The notes under the pieces: model-generated
The model's input: the letters and a program-made list of their open reading frames with translations, nothing else
Database searches by the model: none
Told to the model about the DNA's origin: nothing
Part shown: positions 8,541-17,812 of the stretch, one piece after another
How positions within the stretch are numbered: position 1 is the stretch's first letter
How the letters are laid out: every line of letters begins with the position of its first letter
Program-made: the position numbers and the translations under genes
NCBI GenBank assembly: GCA_013817245.1
Contig: JACDDA010000003.1
Span: 169,039 to 233,038, forward strand
DNA length: 64,000 bases
Direction: 5' to 3'
From: Gammaproteobacteria bacterium
Lineage (GTDB): Bacteria; Pseudomonadota; Gammaproteobacteria; HTCC5015

Positions 8541-9563
8541 ATGATACCTGAGTCCTCGTCTGTCGTCGCATCTCATGCACTACCTATTTGGCAGAAAATG
8601 CTCAATCAAGCTTTTCGCGATCCGGAAGCGTTGTTGAATTATGTGCAATTAAACGACCCGGCCCGCTTATTAGCCGCACGGCAAGCAGCCAAATTATTTC
8701 CTTTATTAGTCCCGCAGGGCTATGCCGCCCGTATGCGTAAGGGTGATCCCAACGATCCCTTGTTGCGCCAAGTTTTACCCTTGGCCGCCGAATGCGAAAC
8801 AACGCCGGGCTTTAGCAATGATCCAGTAGGTGATTTAGCCGCAGTGCAACAAAGCGGTATTTTGCGCAAATATCACGGTCGTGCTTTATTAATCAGCACC
8901 GGTGCCTGCGCAATTCATTGCCGTTATTGTTTTCGACGCAGTTTCCCTTATAACGACCAGCACGCAGCACAAGCCCAGTGGCAACACACGCTCACCTTCC
9001 TGCGGCAACACAACGATATCGAAGAAGTTATTCTGAGTGGCGGCGATCCATTGAGTTTAAGCAATCAACGACTGGCACCTTTATTGGAAGGTTTAGCCAC
9101 CATCCCGCATATCAAACGCCTACGTCTGCATTCCCGCTTAGCCGTGGTGTTACCCGAACGTATTGATACTGAGTTACTACAATTGATCGCCGCGAGCGGA
9201 AAAACTCACGTACATGTGATTCATGCCAATCATGCCAATGAAATCAATCATGAGGTTGTGCTGGCTTTGCGCGCTTTACGCAATGCGGGTGCGCATCTAT
9301 ACAATCAAACCGTTTTATTACGAGGCGTTAATGATTCAATTGATGCACAAGTCAATTTAGCGGAAAACCTATTCGCGCACGGCGTACAGCCCTATTACCT
9401 GCACTTATTAGATCGTGTGCAGGGTGCCCAACATTTTGAAGTGCCTGAAGCTGAGGCGCTGGCGCTCTGGCAAAACCTACAAGCACAATTACCCGGTTAT
9501 TTATTGCCTCGTTTAGTGCGCGAAATTCCGGGTGAATTATCCAAAACGTGGGTCGCTCGCTGA
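8541..9563 (+). CDS. epmB: EF-P lysine 2,3-aminomutase (radical SAM)
   Basis: A 340-residue radical SAM, PLP-dependent enzyme (YjeK/EpmB) that converts (S)-alpha-lysine to (R)-beta-lysine for EF-P modification. The cluster motif [11 protein letters not shown] (Cys-x3-Cys-x2-Cys) is complete and is followed by [11 protein letters not shown], the SAM-binding GGD element; the PLP lysine region lies near the C-terminus. The ATG at 8541 follows AAGGGG at a suitable distance and fits the family length. The frame stays open further upstream across efp, but that extension has no support. It is divergent from efp-epmA, so the shared 43-bp gap probably carries both promoters. Confidence 0.96.
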   Translation: MIPESSSVVASHALPIWQKMLNQAFRDPEALLNYVQLNDPARLLAARQAAKLFPLLVPQGYAARMRKGDPNDPLLRQVLPLAAECETTPGFSNDPVGDLAAVQQSGILRKYHGRALLISTGACAIHCRYCFRRSFPYNDQHAAQAQWQHTLTFLRQHNDIEEVILSGGDPLSLSNQRLAPLLEGLATIPHIKRLRLHSRLAVVLPERIDTELLQLIAASGKTHVHVIHANHANEINHEVVLALRALRNAGAHLYNQTVLLRGVNDSIDAQVNLAENLFAHGVQPYYLHLLDRVQGAQHFEVPEAEALALWQNLQAQLPGYLLPRLVREIPGELSKTWVAR

Positions 9564-9682
9564 AAAACCCCTTCAGCTATTGGCCAACTGGTCGAAATGT
9601 TCAAAAGCTGAGAGAATACCCATTCTATTTAAGATGTGCTTATTACTCATAAGTCATCCATTAAGACTTCGAGGAATCCAGG

Positions 9683-11767
9683 TTGGCGAAAGAGAACGCA
9701 GTCAGAATACTGGTCATAGAAGACTCTGCCAATGAAGCCGAAAACTTTTTAAAAGCAGCACGGTCAGTGGGCTTTGCTGTGCGTCCGCAGTCCTTGCGAG
9801 CAGAAGATAAAATTGCAGAAGTCCTGCAACAACATCAACCGCATATTATTTTCTTCAGTTACAAAAATAAAACAGTTCCATCATTGTCCGAGTTAAAAGT
9901 CGCTTTAGAAAAAACTGATTCCAGTGCGTCCGTCATTGTAATTTGTGATACGCCCGAACAATTATCCATTATTGATGCACTCAAAAATGGCGCTTGTGAT
10001 CGCATAATTCGTCGCGACTTAGATCATCTAACGCTGGTCGTCAAACGCGAATTTGAACGCTCACGCGCATTAAAAGATTTCAAAGTTGTCGAAAAACTTT
10101 ACAAAGAAGCCGAAGCGCGTAACCACGCATTAATGGATAATTCTCGCGATGCTATCGCCTATGTTCACGTTGGTATGCACGTTTATGCAAACAAAGCCTA
10201 TTTAGAATTATTGGGCTTCGCCGCCTTTGATGATATCGAAGGTTTACCAATTATGGATTTGGTAATTTCGGATCAACAAGAAACCTTCAAAAAATTCTTA
10301 CGCGGTTTAGATGAACACAGCGACAAAGCGATTGAATACGAAACACGTTTAACGAACACCCAAAATAATGAGTTCCGCGCCAAAATGGAATTCAGCCCTG
10401 CCAGCATTGAAGGCGAGCCTTGCACACAGATTATTATTCGGCAACAAACCGACTCTAAAGAATTAGAAGAACAAATTCATAAGCTCAGCAAGCTTGATCC
10501 ACTGACCGGTTTATTAAATCGCCAAGCATTTTTAGAAAAATTTGGCAAAGTCATTCCGCAAGTCACTGCGACCAAACAATTAACGCTTGCATTGCTCGGC
10601 ATTGATAACTTCAAACAAATCCAAGAAGTTATTGGCTTAGTCGGTAGCGATCAAGTCTTATCCGATATTGCGGATTTAATTAAAAGAAATATCAGCGAAC
10701 AAGATTTAGCCGGTCGTCACGAAGGTGGTAAATATTTAATTTTATTACCACACGGCAATGAAGCAAAACTAAAAATGCTCAGCGACAAGCTTATCAAAGT
10801 TATCGGTGAACAGATTAGTTCGGTAGGTTCAAAATCTGTCACGATCAATGCATCACTCGGCGCCAGCATTGTGGACGATGCAGAATTAGATGTTAACGAA
10901 GGTATTGCGCGTGCTGAAAAAGCTTATAACACGGCGGTAGAAGAAGGCGGCAATCGCTTAGCAACGTATCGTCCGAAAGAAGGCGAAATGACTCAAAAGC
11001 AAATGGATGCTGCATGGGTTAAGCGCCTCAAAGCTGCGCTCGATGAAAAACGTTTTCATTTATTGTATCAACCCATTGTGCAGCTCGATGGCGGCACAAT
11101 GGAACGTTATGAAGTTTTTATGGAAATGCGCAATGAAAAAGGTGAGCGCGTCTCTACCGGCGACTTTTTACCCGCGGCCGAACGCACTAAAATGTCGAAA
11201 GTGTTAGATCGTTGGGTTATTAGTAATGCACTCGGTCAATTAACCAATCGTTTAAAAACGCGTCCGAATACTGTGTTTTTTGTGAAGCTCACCGGCGGCT
11301 CACTTGAAGATAAAGAGTTATTCCGCTGGATTGGTGAAAAAACCAAAGCGGCTGATTTACCTAAAGGCAGGTTGATTTTCGAAGTCAAAGAAGAAGCCGT
11401 TATTACCCATTTAAAATTAGCGCAAGCGTTTGCGACCTTGCTTAAAACCATTCACTGTGGTTTTGCTATTGATGACTTTGGCAAAGGGCCTGATCCCTTT
11501 AAATTATTAACGCTCGTGCCTGCACAGTTTTTAAAATTTGATAAAGACTTTACGCAAGACTTGTCACGCAACGAGCAAAACCAAGAAACATTAAAAGAAA
11601 TCACGGCTAAAGCGCAAGAATTAAAAAAATACACTATCGTGCAACACGTTGAAGATGCGGCGAGTTTGTCAGTGTTATGGGTCATTGGCGCAAACTTCAC
11701 ACAAGGCAACTTCTTCCAAGGTCCTTCTGACACAATGGATTATGATTTTTCTTCTGGCTTAACTTAA
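9683..11767 (+). CDS. FimX-like degenerate REC-PAS-GGDEF-EAL c-di-GMP effector
   Basis: A 694-residue cytoplasmic protein with a receiver-like domain (about 7-125), PAS (140-255), GGDEF (265-430) and EAL (440-690), the same order and length as Pseudomonas FimX (691). Every catalytic site is lost. The receiver has Ser/Tyr (FFSYKN, 57-62) where the phospho-Asp should be. The GGDEF site reads RHEGGKY (345-351). The EAL site reads EVF (477-479) and the usual Asn metal ligand is absent (VKLTGGS). DDFG (597-600) and QPI (463-465) remain, as expected for a c-di-GMP binding but non-hydrolysing domain. FimX controls type IV pilus assembly through PilZ/PilB. The start is a TTG after an AGGA site. Terminator follows. 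Confidence 0.87.
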   Translation: MAKENAVRILVIEDSANEAENFLKAARSVGFAVRPQSLRAEDKIAEVLQQHQPHIIFFSYKNKTVPSLSELKVALEKTDSSASVIVICDTPEQLSIIDALKNGACDRIIRRDLDHLTLVVKREFERSRALKDFKVVEKLYKEAEARNHALMDNSRDAIAYVHVGMHVYANKAYLELLGFAAFDDIEGLPIMDLVISDQQETFKKFLRGLDEHSDKAIEYETRLTNTQNNEFRAKMEFSPASIEGEPCTQIIIRQQTDSKELEEQIHKLSKLDPLTGLLNRQAFLEKFGKVIPQVTATKQLTLALLGIDNFKQIQEVIGLVGSDQVLSDIADLIKRNISEQDLAGRHEGGKYLILLPHGNEAKLKMLSDKLIKVIGEQISSVGSKSVTINASLGASIVDDAELDVNEGIARAEKAYNTAVEEGGNRLATYRPKEGEMTQKQMDAAWVKRLKAALDEKRFHLLYQPIVQLDGGTMERYEVFMEMRNEKGERVSTGDFLPAAERTKMSKVLDRWVISNALGQLTNRLKTRPNTVFFVKLTGGSLEDKELFRWIGEKTKAADLPKGRLIFEVKEEAVITHLKLAQAFATLLKTIHCGFAIDDFGKGPDPFKLLTLVPAQFLKFDKDFTQDLSRNEQNQETLKEITAKAQELKKYTIVQHVEDAASLSVLWVIGANFTQGNFFQGPSDTMDYDFSSGLT

Positions 11768-11792
11768 ACATTATTATTTATTTATACGCAAT

Positions 11793-11830
11793 AAAAAAGC
11801 CGCCGTTACTTATATAACGGCGGCTTTTTT
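11793..11830. terminator. bidirectional rho-independent terminator
   Basis: A 10-bp perfect stem, GCCGCCGTTA (11799-11808) with TAACGGCGGC (11815-11824), 6-nt loop, flanked by A6 on the left and T6 on the right. It can stop the FimX-like gene on the plus strand and htpX on the minus strand, which converge here. Confidence 0.93.
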
Positions 11831-11851
11831 CTAACAACTACTAATCTTCAA

Positions 11852-12739
11852 TTAAGCATTAAAACCTTCGAGGGCTTTGATGCGTTCTTCAATCGGCGGA
11901 TGACTCATAAACAAACGTTTTAAGCCGGTGCCTAAACCACCTGCAATACCAAACGCTGCTAACTGCTCTGGTAATTGTGCAGGCGAATGTTGCGCTTGCA
12001 AACGTTTTAAAGCATTCACCATTTTACTACGGCCCGCTAAATTAGCGCCGCCTGCATCCGCGCGGAATTCGCGTTGACGTGAGAACCACATAACAATCAT
12101 TGTTGCGAGGAAACCTAATAAAATTTCGGCAACAATACTGACAATGAAGTAACCCATACCAGGACCGCTTTCTTCGCGACGAAATACAAATTTATCAACG
12201 GCATAACCAATGACGCGCGCTAATACAATGACAAAAGTATTTAACACACCTTGAATCAAGGTTAGTGTAATCATATCGCCATTCGCCACGTGACTAATTT
12301 CGTGGCCTAATACTGCCTCTACTTCATCACGACTCATTTTGTCTAATAAGCCCGTACTGACGGCGACCAAAGCGTTATTACGATTTGCGCCTGTCGCAAA
12401 TGCATTTGGATCTGGGCTTGGAAAGATGGCCACTTCCGGCATCCCAATGCCGGCTTTTTCGGCTTGACGACGTACCGTATTAATCAACCAAACTTCCGTT
12501 GCATTGCTAGGCTGGGTAATAACGTGTGCACCCGTACTGCGTTTCGCCATCCATTTAGAAATCAGCAGTGAAATAAAACTGCCACCCATACCAAACACAA
12601 AAGCAATAATAAATAAGGCTTTTAAATTCAAGCCACTTTCTTGAACAATACGGCCATCAATACCAAAAATTCTCAACACAATACCCAGCACAACCATGAT
12701 AGCTAAGTTGGTGAGTACAAAATAAAGGATACGGCGCAT
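11852..12739 (-). CDS. htpX: membrane zinc protease HtpX
   Basis: A 295-residue inner-membrane metalloprotease of family M48B that degrades misfolded membrane proteins together with FtsH. Two N-terminal membrane spans (about 4-23 and 41-61) precede the zinc motif HEISH at 146-150; the third ligand is in FRADAGGA further on, after two more hydrophobic stretches (near 158-180 and 197-216). The C-terminal [12 protein letters not shown] is the standard family end. Start ATG has an AGGAG site (CTTACAGGAGATC). Genes of this family are often heat or envelope-stress induced; no CpxR or sigma-32 site was identified here. Confidence 0.97.
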   Translation of the reverse strand: MRRILYFVLTNLAIMVVLGIVLRIFGIDGRIVQESGLNLKALFIIAFVFGMGGSFISLLISKWMAKRSTGAHVITQPSNATEVWLINTVRRQAEKAGIGMPEVAIFPSPDPNAFATGANRNNALVAVSTGLLDKMSRDEVEAVLGHEISHVANGDMITLTLIQGVLNTFVIVLARVIGYAVDKFVFRREESGPGMGYFIVSIVAEILLGFLATMIVMWFSRQREFRADAGGANLAGRSKMVNALKRLQAQHSPAQLPEQLAAFGIAGGLGTGLKRLFMSHPPIEERIKALEGFNA

Positions 12740-12794
12740 TGTTTAGATCTCCTGTAAGGATATTGGATTCATTGATATGGACAGTGCAGAGAAT

Positions 12795-14033
12795 TTAAAG
12801 TGCCAAATCACGCTTTTTTGCACGATCGATGGATTCTACGTTAGAACTCGACGGGGACGCTACCATGGTTTCCGAAGGAAACTCCATAAAAGGAATTAAT
12901 TTTTCTTTTTGCCGCATAGCATCGGCATAACCTAAACTAATCAAATCTGAGGTAAAACCGCGCTCAAATAACAAATAACTAATAATGCTCGCACCTGATG
13001 TCCGGTTAGCACCCGCACGGCCTAAGAAAAACCTTACGGTTTTAGGCAGTTCCTTAACATGCCGGGCGGCAATTTTATCCAAAGCCTCACTCGGTGAAAT
13101 CACTAAAACATCCACTTTGCGTAAATGTGTTTCGGACTCACTAATCAAATGTGCGGGGATTTTATCAATTGTCTGATTCACTCGTTCCAGACGTTCGATA
13201 TCACCTTCCAAGCTATCAATAAACGCACTATTCAACATATGGCCGGCAATTTGTGCAAACGTCGGATAGGTTGCACGCTTAGGCGCCGTGCTCGATTGTT
13301 GACCATCACCGCTCACGCCAATCACCAATACTTTATCCGCACCTAAATGCAAAGCCGGACTGATCGGCGCTAATTGGCGTACCGCGCCGTCACCAAAATA
13401 TTCATCGCCAATTTTCACTGCGGGAAAAAATATCGGAATCGCTGACGATGCCATCAAATGATCTAAACTTAATTTTGCCGGCACTCCAATTCGCCGCGCC
13501 CGTTCCCAAGGTTGCACAGTGCCAGGCGTCGCTTGAAAAAAACTAGTGGAATGTCCCGATGTGTAACTAGACGCAGAGATACTAATCGCGTGCAAATAAC
13601 CTTTTTCAATGGCTAAATCAATATTTTCAAACGGTACTACACGTCGCAACAAACGCCGCAATGGCGAGTTATCAAATAAAGACACGGAATCATGTACTTT
13701 AACCAAACGCCCCAACACCATCGGTCCTAACCATTCGTAAGCGCAGTGTAAGATACTACGCAAACCAGTTTCGTAAACTTGATCGGTGGTGAAGTTTTGC
13801 CACACGGCTTCTAAGCTGCGAATCGCCGGTCGAAACGACGCCGCTCGCGACGCTAATACCACGCCATTAATCGCACCCGCAGACGTTCCGCAAATAATAT
13901 CAAACGGATTCGATGATTGATGCGGCGCTAATTCCGCAATCGCTTTTAATACACCGACTTGATACGCTGCACGCGCACCGCCGCCGGATAAAATCAAACC
14001 TATTTTTTGTTTCTTTTTAAGTGGTGTCGTCAT
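12795..14033 (-). CDS. patatin-like phospholipase
   Basis: A 412-residue serine lipase/acyl hydrolase of the RssA/patatin group. The oxyanion loop SGGGARAAYQ is at 16-25, the nucleophile motif GTSAG at 49-53 (Ser51), and the catalytic-dyad Asp in FGDGAVRQ (Asp215). No signal peptide or membrane span is evident, so it is likely cytoplasmic, though some patatins are secreted by specialised systems. A C-terminal extension of about 130 residues after the catalytic domain has no match I recognise. I take the ATG at 14033 rather than the TTG two codons earlier. It starts 17 bp after parC on the same strand with only a weak ribosome site, suggesting translational coupling or low expression. Confidence 0.88.
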   Translation of the reverse strand: MTTPLKKKQKIGLILSGGGARAAYQVGVLKAIAELAPHQSSNPFDIICGTSAGAINGVVLASRAASFRPAIRSLEAVWQNFTTDQVYETGLRSILHCAYEWLGPMVLGRLVKVHDSVSLFDNSPLRRLLRRVVPFENIDLAIEKGYLHAISISASSYTSGHSTSFFQATPGTVQPWERARRIGVPAKLSLDHLMASSAIPIFFPAVKIGDEYFGDGAVRQLAPISPALHLGADKVLVIGVSGDGQQSSTAPKRATYPTFAQIAGHMLNSAFIDSLEGDIERLERVNQTIDKIPAHLISESETHLRKVDVLVISPSEALDKIAARHVKELPKTVRFFLGRAGANRTSGASIISYLLFERGFTSDLISLGYADAMRQKEKLIPFMEFPSETMVASPSSSNVESIDRAKKRDLAL

Positions 14034-14050
14034 AATCAATTAGCGGCAGC

Positions 14051-16324
14051 TTAAGCCTTTTTCTGCACTTCCATTTTGTCTATCTTTTGATAACCACGAG
14101 GCAATTTTGCACCGCGCTTCGCACGTTCTGTAACGTATTCATCCACTTCGCTGCCGGTCATTAACTTATGTTGCTTACCAGCAAACAGCGCTAGTTTTTC
14201 ACCGTCTTGTAACAAATCAATAAACTTCACATATTCACTATGATCTTTCGAACGCGCCGGTGGAATGTTCACAAACTTCACCCCTTTGCCTTTCGCCATT
14301 TGCGGTAATTCGGTAAGACTGATAACAGCCATATACCCTTCTTCTGTGACAGCTACAATCCAATCTGCTTGCAAATCACGTACCGGCACGGGCGGTAACA
14401 CTTTAGCGCCCGCTGGTACACTAATGAGTCCTTTACCGGCCTTTTTGGTCGCCATCATGTCATCTAATTTACAAATGAAGCCATAACCTGCGTCAGTCGC
14501 TAATAAATAATGATCATCCGCTTGGCCCATCATAATGCCCACAAACTCTGCGCCGGAAGGCTGATTCAAACGACCATTTAATGGCTCACCAAAACCCCTT
14601 GCTGAAGCTAAATTATGACTAGGCAAACTATAAGAACGCCCTGTCGAATCTAAAAACACCACCGGCTGATTACTACGACCACGCACGTAACCCAACAAAC
14701 TATCACCGGCTTTAAACGGCAAACTCGCTGGATCCATTTCATGACCTTTGCCTGCGCGCACCAAACCTTTCGCTGACAAAATTACCGTAATCGGCTCAAC
14801 GGCAATCAAAGCCGTTTCATCAATCGCTTGTGCGCTCAATTTACTTTCTTTGATTTTGCAACGACGCGCATCGCCATGTTGTTTCACGTCCGCTTCTAAT
14901 TCACTTTTGATGAGATTTTTTAAACGTGTTTTAGAATTTAAGGTTTTTTCCAAATCATCTTTTTCTTTGCGCAACTCATCTTGCTCACCGCGAATCTTCA
15001 TTTCTTCGAGCTTCGCCAAATGCCGCAACTTCAAATTCAAGATTTCTTCAGCTTGCGTATCCGACAATTTAAAGCGTTTCATCAAAACGGGCTTAGGATT
15101 ATCTTCCGTACGAATAATCCGAATCACTTCGTCAATATTCAAATACGCAATTAACAAACCATCCAAAATATGCAAACGACGATCAACTTTATCCAAACGC
15201 CATTGCAAACGCCGCGTCACAGTTTGCACACGGAACTTCAGCCATTCAATTAAAATCTGACGCAAACCTTTAACGCCAGGACGACCATCAAGCCCAATAA
15301 CATTTAAATTAACCCGATGATTTTTTTCCAAATCCGTCGTCGCAAAAATATGCGCCATCAACTCATCGAGATCAACGCGATTGGAGCGAGGCACAATAAC
15401 TAAACGTGTAGGATTTTCGTGATCCGATTCATCACGCAAGTCTTCCACCATAGGTAATTTTTTCGCCACCATCTGCTGCGCAATTTGTTCTAAAATCCGC
15501 GCGCCCGATACTTGATGCGGTAAAGCGGTAATAACAATATCGCCATCTTCAATGTGATAAACAGCACGCTGTTTAATCGAACCATTACCGGTTCTATAAA
15601 TTTCACGAATTTCATTTTTCGGCGTAATGATATCCGCACCGCCCGCATAATCAGGGCCTTTGATAAATTTAAACAAATCATCCAGCTCTAACTGGCTGTC
15701 ATCCAACAACGCAATACATGCCGCAACGACTTCATTTAAATTATGCGGCGGAATATCCGTCGCCATACCTACCGCAATACCCGTAGTGCCGTTTAATAAA
15801 ACATGCGGAACACGCGCAGGCATTACAATCGGTTCTTCTAAAGAACCATCAAAGTTCGGCTTCCAATCAACCGTGCCTTGATCTAATTCCTGCAATAATA
15901 ATTTTGCAAACGGAGACAGCCGCGATTCGGTATAACGCATCGCCGCAAAGGATTTTGGATCATCTTGCGAACCCCAGTTACCTTGGCCATCGACCAAAGG
16001 ATAACGATACGCAAAAGGCTGCGCCATCAACACCATGGCCTCATAACACGCAGAGTCACCATGAGGATGATATTTACCTAATACATCACCCACCGTTCGC
16101 GCAGATTTTTTATGCTTCGACGCCGAGCTTAAACCCAACTCCGACATCGCATAAATAATACGTCGCTGCACCGGCTTTAAACCGTCGCCAATATGCGGCA
16201 ACGCACGATCCAAAATCACATACATGGAATAATCCAAATACGCTTTTTCAGTAAATTCTTTTAAGGGTAGTTTTTCAACGCCTTCATAATCTATTTCAAT
16301 AGTTGGATCTTTTTTCTTAGCCAT
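14051..16324 (-). CDS. parC: DNA topoisomerase IV subunit A
   Basis: A 757-residue type IIA topoisomerase subunit that decatenates daughter chromosomes with ParE. The catalytic tyrosine is Tyr131 in [10 protein letters not shown]. The quinolone-determining helix reads [15 protein letters not shown] with Ser91 and Glu95 equivalent to E. coli Ser80 and Glu84, so it is the susceptible-type sequence. The GyrA-box that would mark a gyrase is not seen, and the beta-propeller domain is the shorter ParC type. It stands upstream of the patatin gene and downstream of the CNNM gene and parE on the same strand. Confidence 0.96.
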   Translation of the reverse strand: MAKKKDPTIEIDYEGVEKLPLKEFTEKAYLDYSMYVILDRALPHIGDGLKPVQRRIIYAMSELGLSSASKHKKSARTVGDVLGKYHPHGDSACYEAMVLMAQPFAYRYPLVDGQGNWGSQDDPKSFAAMRYTESRLSPFAKLLLQELDQGTVDWKPNFDGSLEEPIVMPARVPHVLLNGTTGIAVGMATDIPPHNLNEVVAACIALLDDSQLELDDLFKFIKGPDYAGGADIITPKNEIREIYRTGNGSIKQRAVYHIEDGDIVITALPHQVSGARILEQIAQQMVAKKLPMVEDLRDESDHENPTRLVIVPRSNRVDLDELMAHIFATTDLEKNHRVNLNVIGLDGRPGVKGLRQILIEWLKFRVQTVTRRLQWRLDKVDRRLHILDGLLIAYLNIDEVIRIIRTEDNPKPVLMKRFKLSDTQAEEILNLKLRHLAKLEEMKIRGEQDELRKEKDDLEKTLNSKTRLKNLIKSELEADVKQHGDARRCKIKESKLSAQAIDETALIAVEPITVILSAKGLVRAGKGHEMDPASLPFKAGDSLLGYVRGRSNQPVVFLDSTGRSYSLPSHNLASARGFGEPLNGRLNQPSGAEFVGIMMGQADDHYLLATDAGYGFICKLDDMMATKKAGKGLISVPAGAKVLPPVPVRDLQADWIVAVTEEGYMAVISLTELPQMAKGKGVKFVNIPPARSKDHSEYVKFIDLLQDGEKLALFAGKQHKLMTGSEVDEYVTERAKRGAKLPRGYQKIDKMEVQKKA

Positions 16325-16439
16325 CTAATGTCTCTTTAAATTCACACTTATTAAATACAATTTCTTCGATATTTAAAATCGTTTAAGTTTTTAAAAGCTT
16401 ACTTGCAGATTGCTTTGCCGAGGCCATATTCATCCAAGA

Positions 16440-17759
16440 TCATTTACTTTGATAATTTTTTAAATCTAACGACGCCACCAACACTTTATCAATGCGGTGT
16501 TTATCCATATCCAATACTTCGAAGCGGTAACCCGCGCAATTGAAATGATCGGAAACACGCGGAATTCTACCTAAGACGTGCATAACAAATCCGCTGAGTG
16601 TGTGGTAATAATTTTTTTCTTCGCCAGGCAAGCCTTCTTGGATATCAAGCAATGCTTTAAGACGTTCTATATAAATACTGCTATCCATTAACCATGAACC
16701 ATCTTCACGACGCACGGCATCTTGCTCTTCTATTTCTGGTAATGCGGTTAAGTCGCCAACGATAGATGAAAACACATCGGCAATGGTAACAATACCTTGC
16801 AGCTCGCCATATTCATCGACCAACAAGGCTAAATTTTGTTGCGAGCGACGAAAGTTTTCTAACAATTGAGTGGTGGTTACATTTTCAGGAATATATAAAG
16901 GCGGTGTTAGCACAGCTTCAATATCAGCCACTTGCAAAGCATTTCCTTGGAACGACGCTTTTAATAAATTGCTTAACTCTAATATGCCGACGATATTTTC
17001 TAACCCGCCTGCGCAAACCACAATACGCGAGTAAACACTATCGACGATGCCGTTTTTAATTTCATCCTCGCCATCTTCTAGATCGATGTAATACAAATCC
17101 ACGCGCGGCGTCATGATCGCTGTGGCGCGTTGATCGTCGAGTCGCAACACGTTCGATACGATTTGTTGTTCACTATGATGAAATATACCGGCCTCTGCGC
17201 CCTGCCCCATCAACACTTTTATTTCTTCGTCGGTAACCGGTGGCTCATCTTTGGAATGAGCGCCAATTAATTTCATCAGAAAACTACTGGAGCTTGATAA
17301 GACCACTACTAATGGATGCACCGCTTTAGTAAGCACATTCATTGGGATAGAAATTCGCGCAGCAATTTTTTCAGGAGCTAACAAACCAATACGTTTAGGC
17401 ACTAACTCACCTACCACGACGGTAAAATAAGTTAAGCCCATCACTACGATGGTCAATGCAATCATTCGACTGTAATTTTCCAACACAGGGAAAGAGGTTA
17501 GCCAATGAGACAAAGGGTCAATCAGTGCATTTTCACCAATGGCGCCACTTAAAATCCCAATTAAAGTAATGCCTACTTGCACTGTCGATAAAAAGCTCGA
17601 CGGCGAATCATGTAATTTTAATGCGGCTAATGCACCATGATGATTGCCTTCGTCAATAAGCCGTTGTAAACGTGCTTTGCGAGAAGACACTACTGCCATT
17701 TCCGACATGGCAAACAAACCGTTTATAACAATTAATAAAACCAGGATTAAAATATCCAT
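16440..17759 (-). CDS. CNNM/CBS/CorC_HlyC-domain membrane protein (YtfL/hemolysin-like)
   Basis: A 439-residue inner-membrane protein with the N-terminal CNNM transmembrane domain (helices near 1-22, 56-78, 92-118 and 128-152), a tandem CBS pair (about 210-330, including MTPRVDLYYIDLED and LLVDEYGELQGIVTIADV) and a C-terminal CorC_HlyC FAD/transporter-associated domain (345-430). Such proteins are usually annotated hemolysins but act in magnesium/cobalt or polyamine transport. It lies between parE and parC on their strand, an unusual insertion into what is often a parE-parC pair. Substrate is not determinable from sequence. Confidence 0.9.
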   Translation of the reverse strand: MDILILVLLIVINGLFAMSEMAVVSSRKARLQRLIDEGNHHGALAALKLHDSPSSFLSTVQVGITLIGILSGAIGENALIDPLSHWLTSFPVLENYSRMIALTIVVMGLTYFTVVVGELVPKRIGLLAPEKIAARISIPMNVLTKAVHPLVVVLSSSSSFLMKLIGAHSKDEPPVTDEEIKVLMGQGAEAGIFHHSEQQIVSNVLRLDDQRATAIMTPRVDLYYIDLEDGEDEIKNGIVDSVYSRIVVCAGGLENIVGILELSNLLKASFQGNALQVADIEAVLTPPLYIPENVTTTQLLENFRRSQQNLALLVDEYGELQGIVTIADVFSSIVGDLTALPEIEEQDAVRREDGSWLMDSSIYIERLKALLDIQEGLPGEEKNYYHTLSGFVMHVLGRIPRVSDHFNCAGYRFEVLDMDKHRIDKVLVASLDLKNYQSK

Positions 17760-17812
17760 TTACTACGCTCTTTCATTATTTAATGGAGTTAACATTACGT
17801 TAGAAATTAGTT

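Noticed and set aside
14748..15260. 170-codon open frame antisense to parC
   Set aside because: Lies fully inside a well conserved gene; composition is that of an antisense shadow with no ribosome site or family match.
15976..16113. Possible fluoroquinolone-resistance changes in ParC
   Set aside because: The QRDR positions equivalent to Ser80 and Glu84 are the susceptible type.
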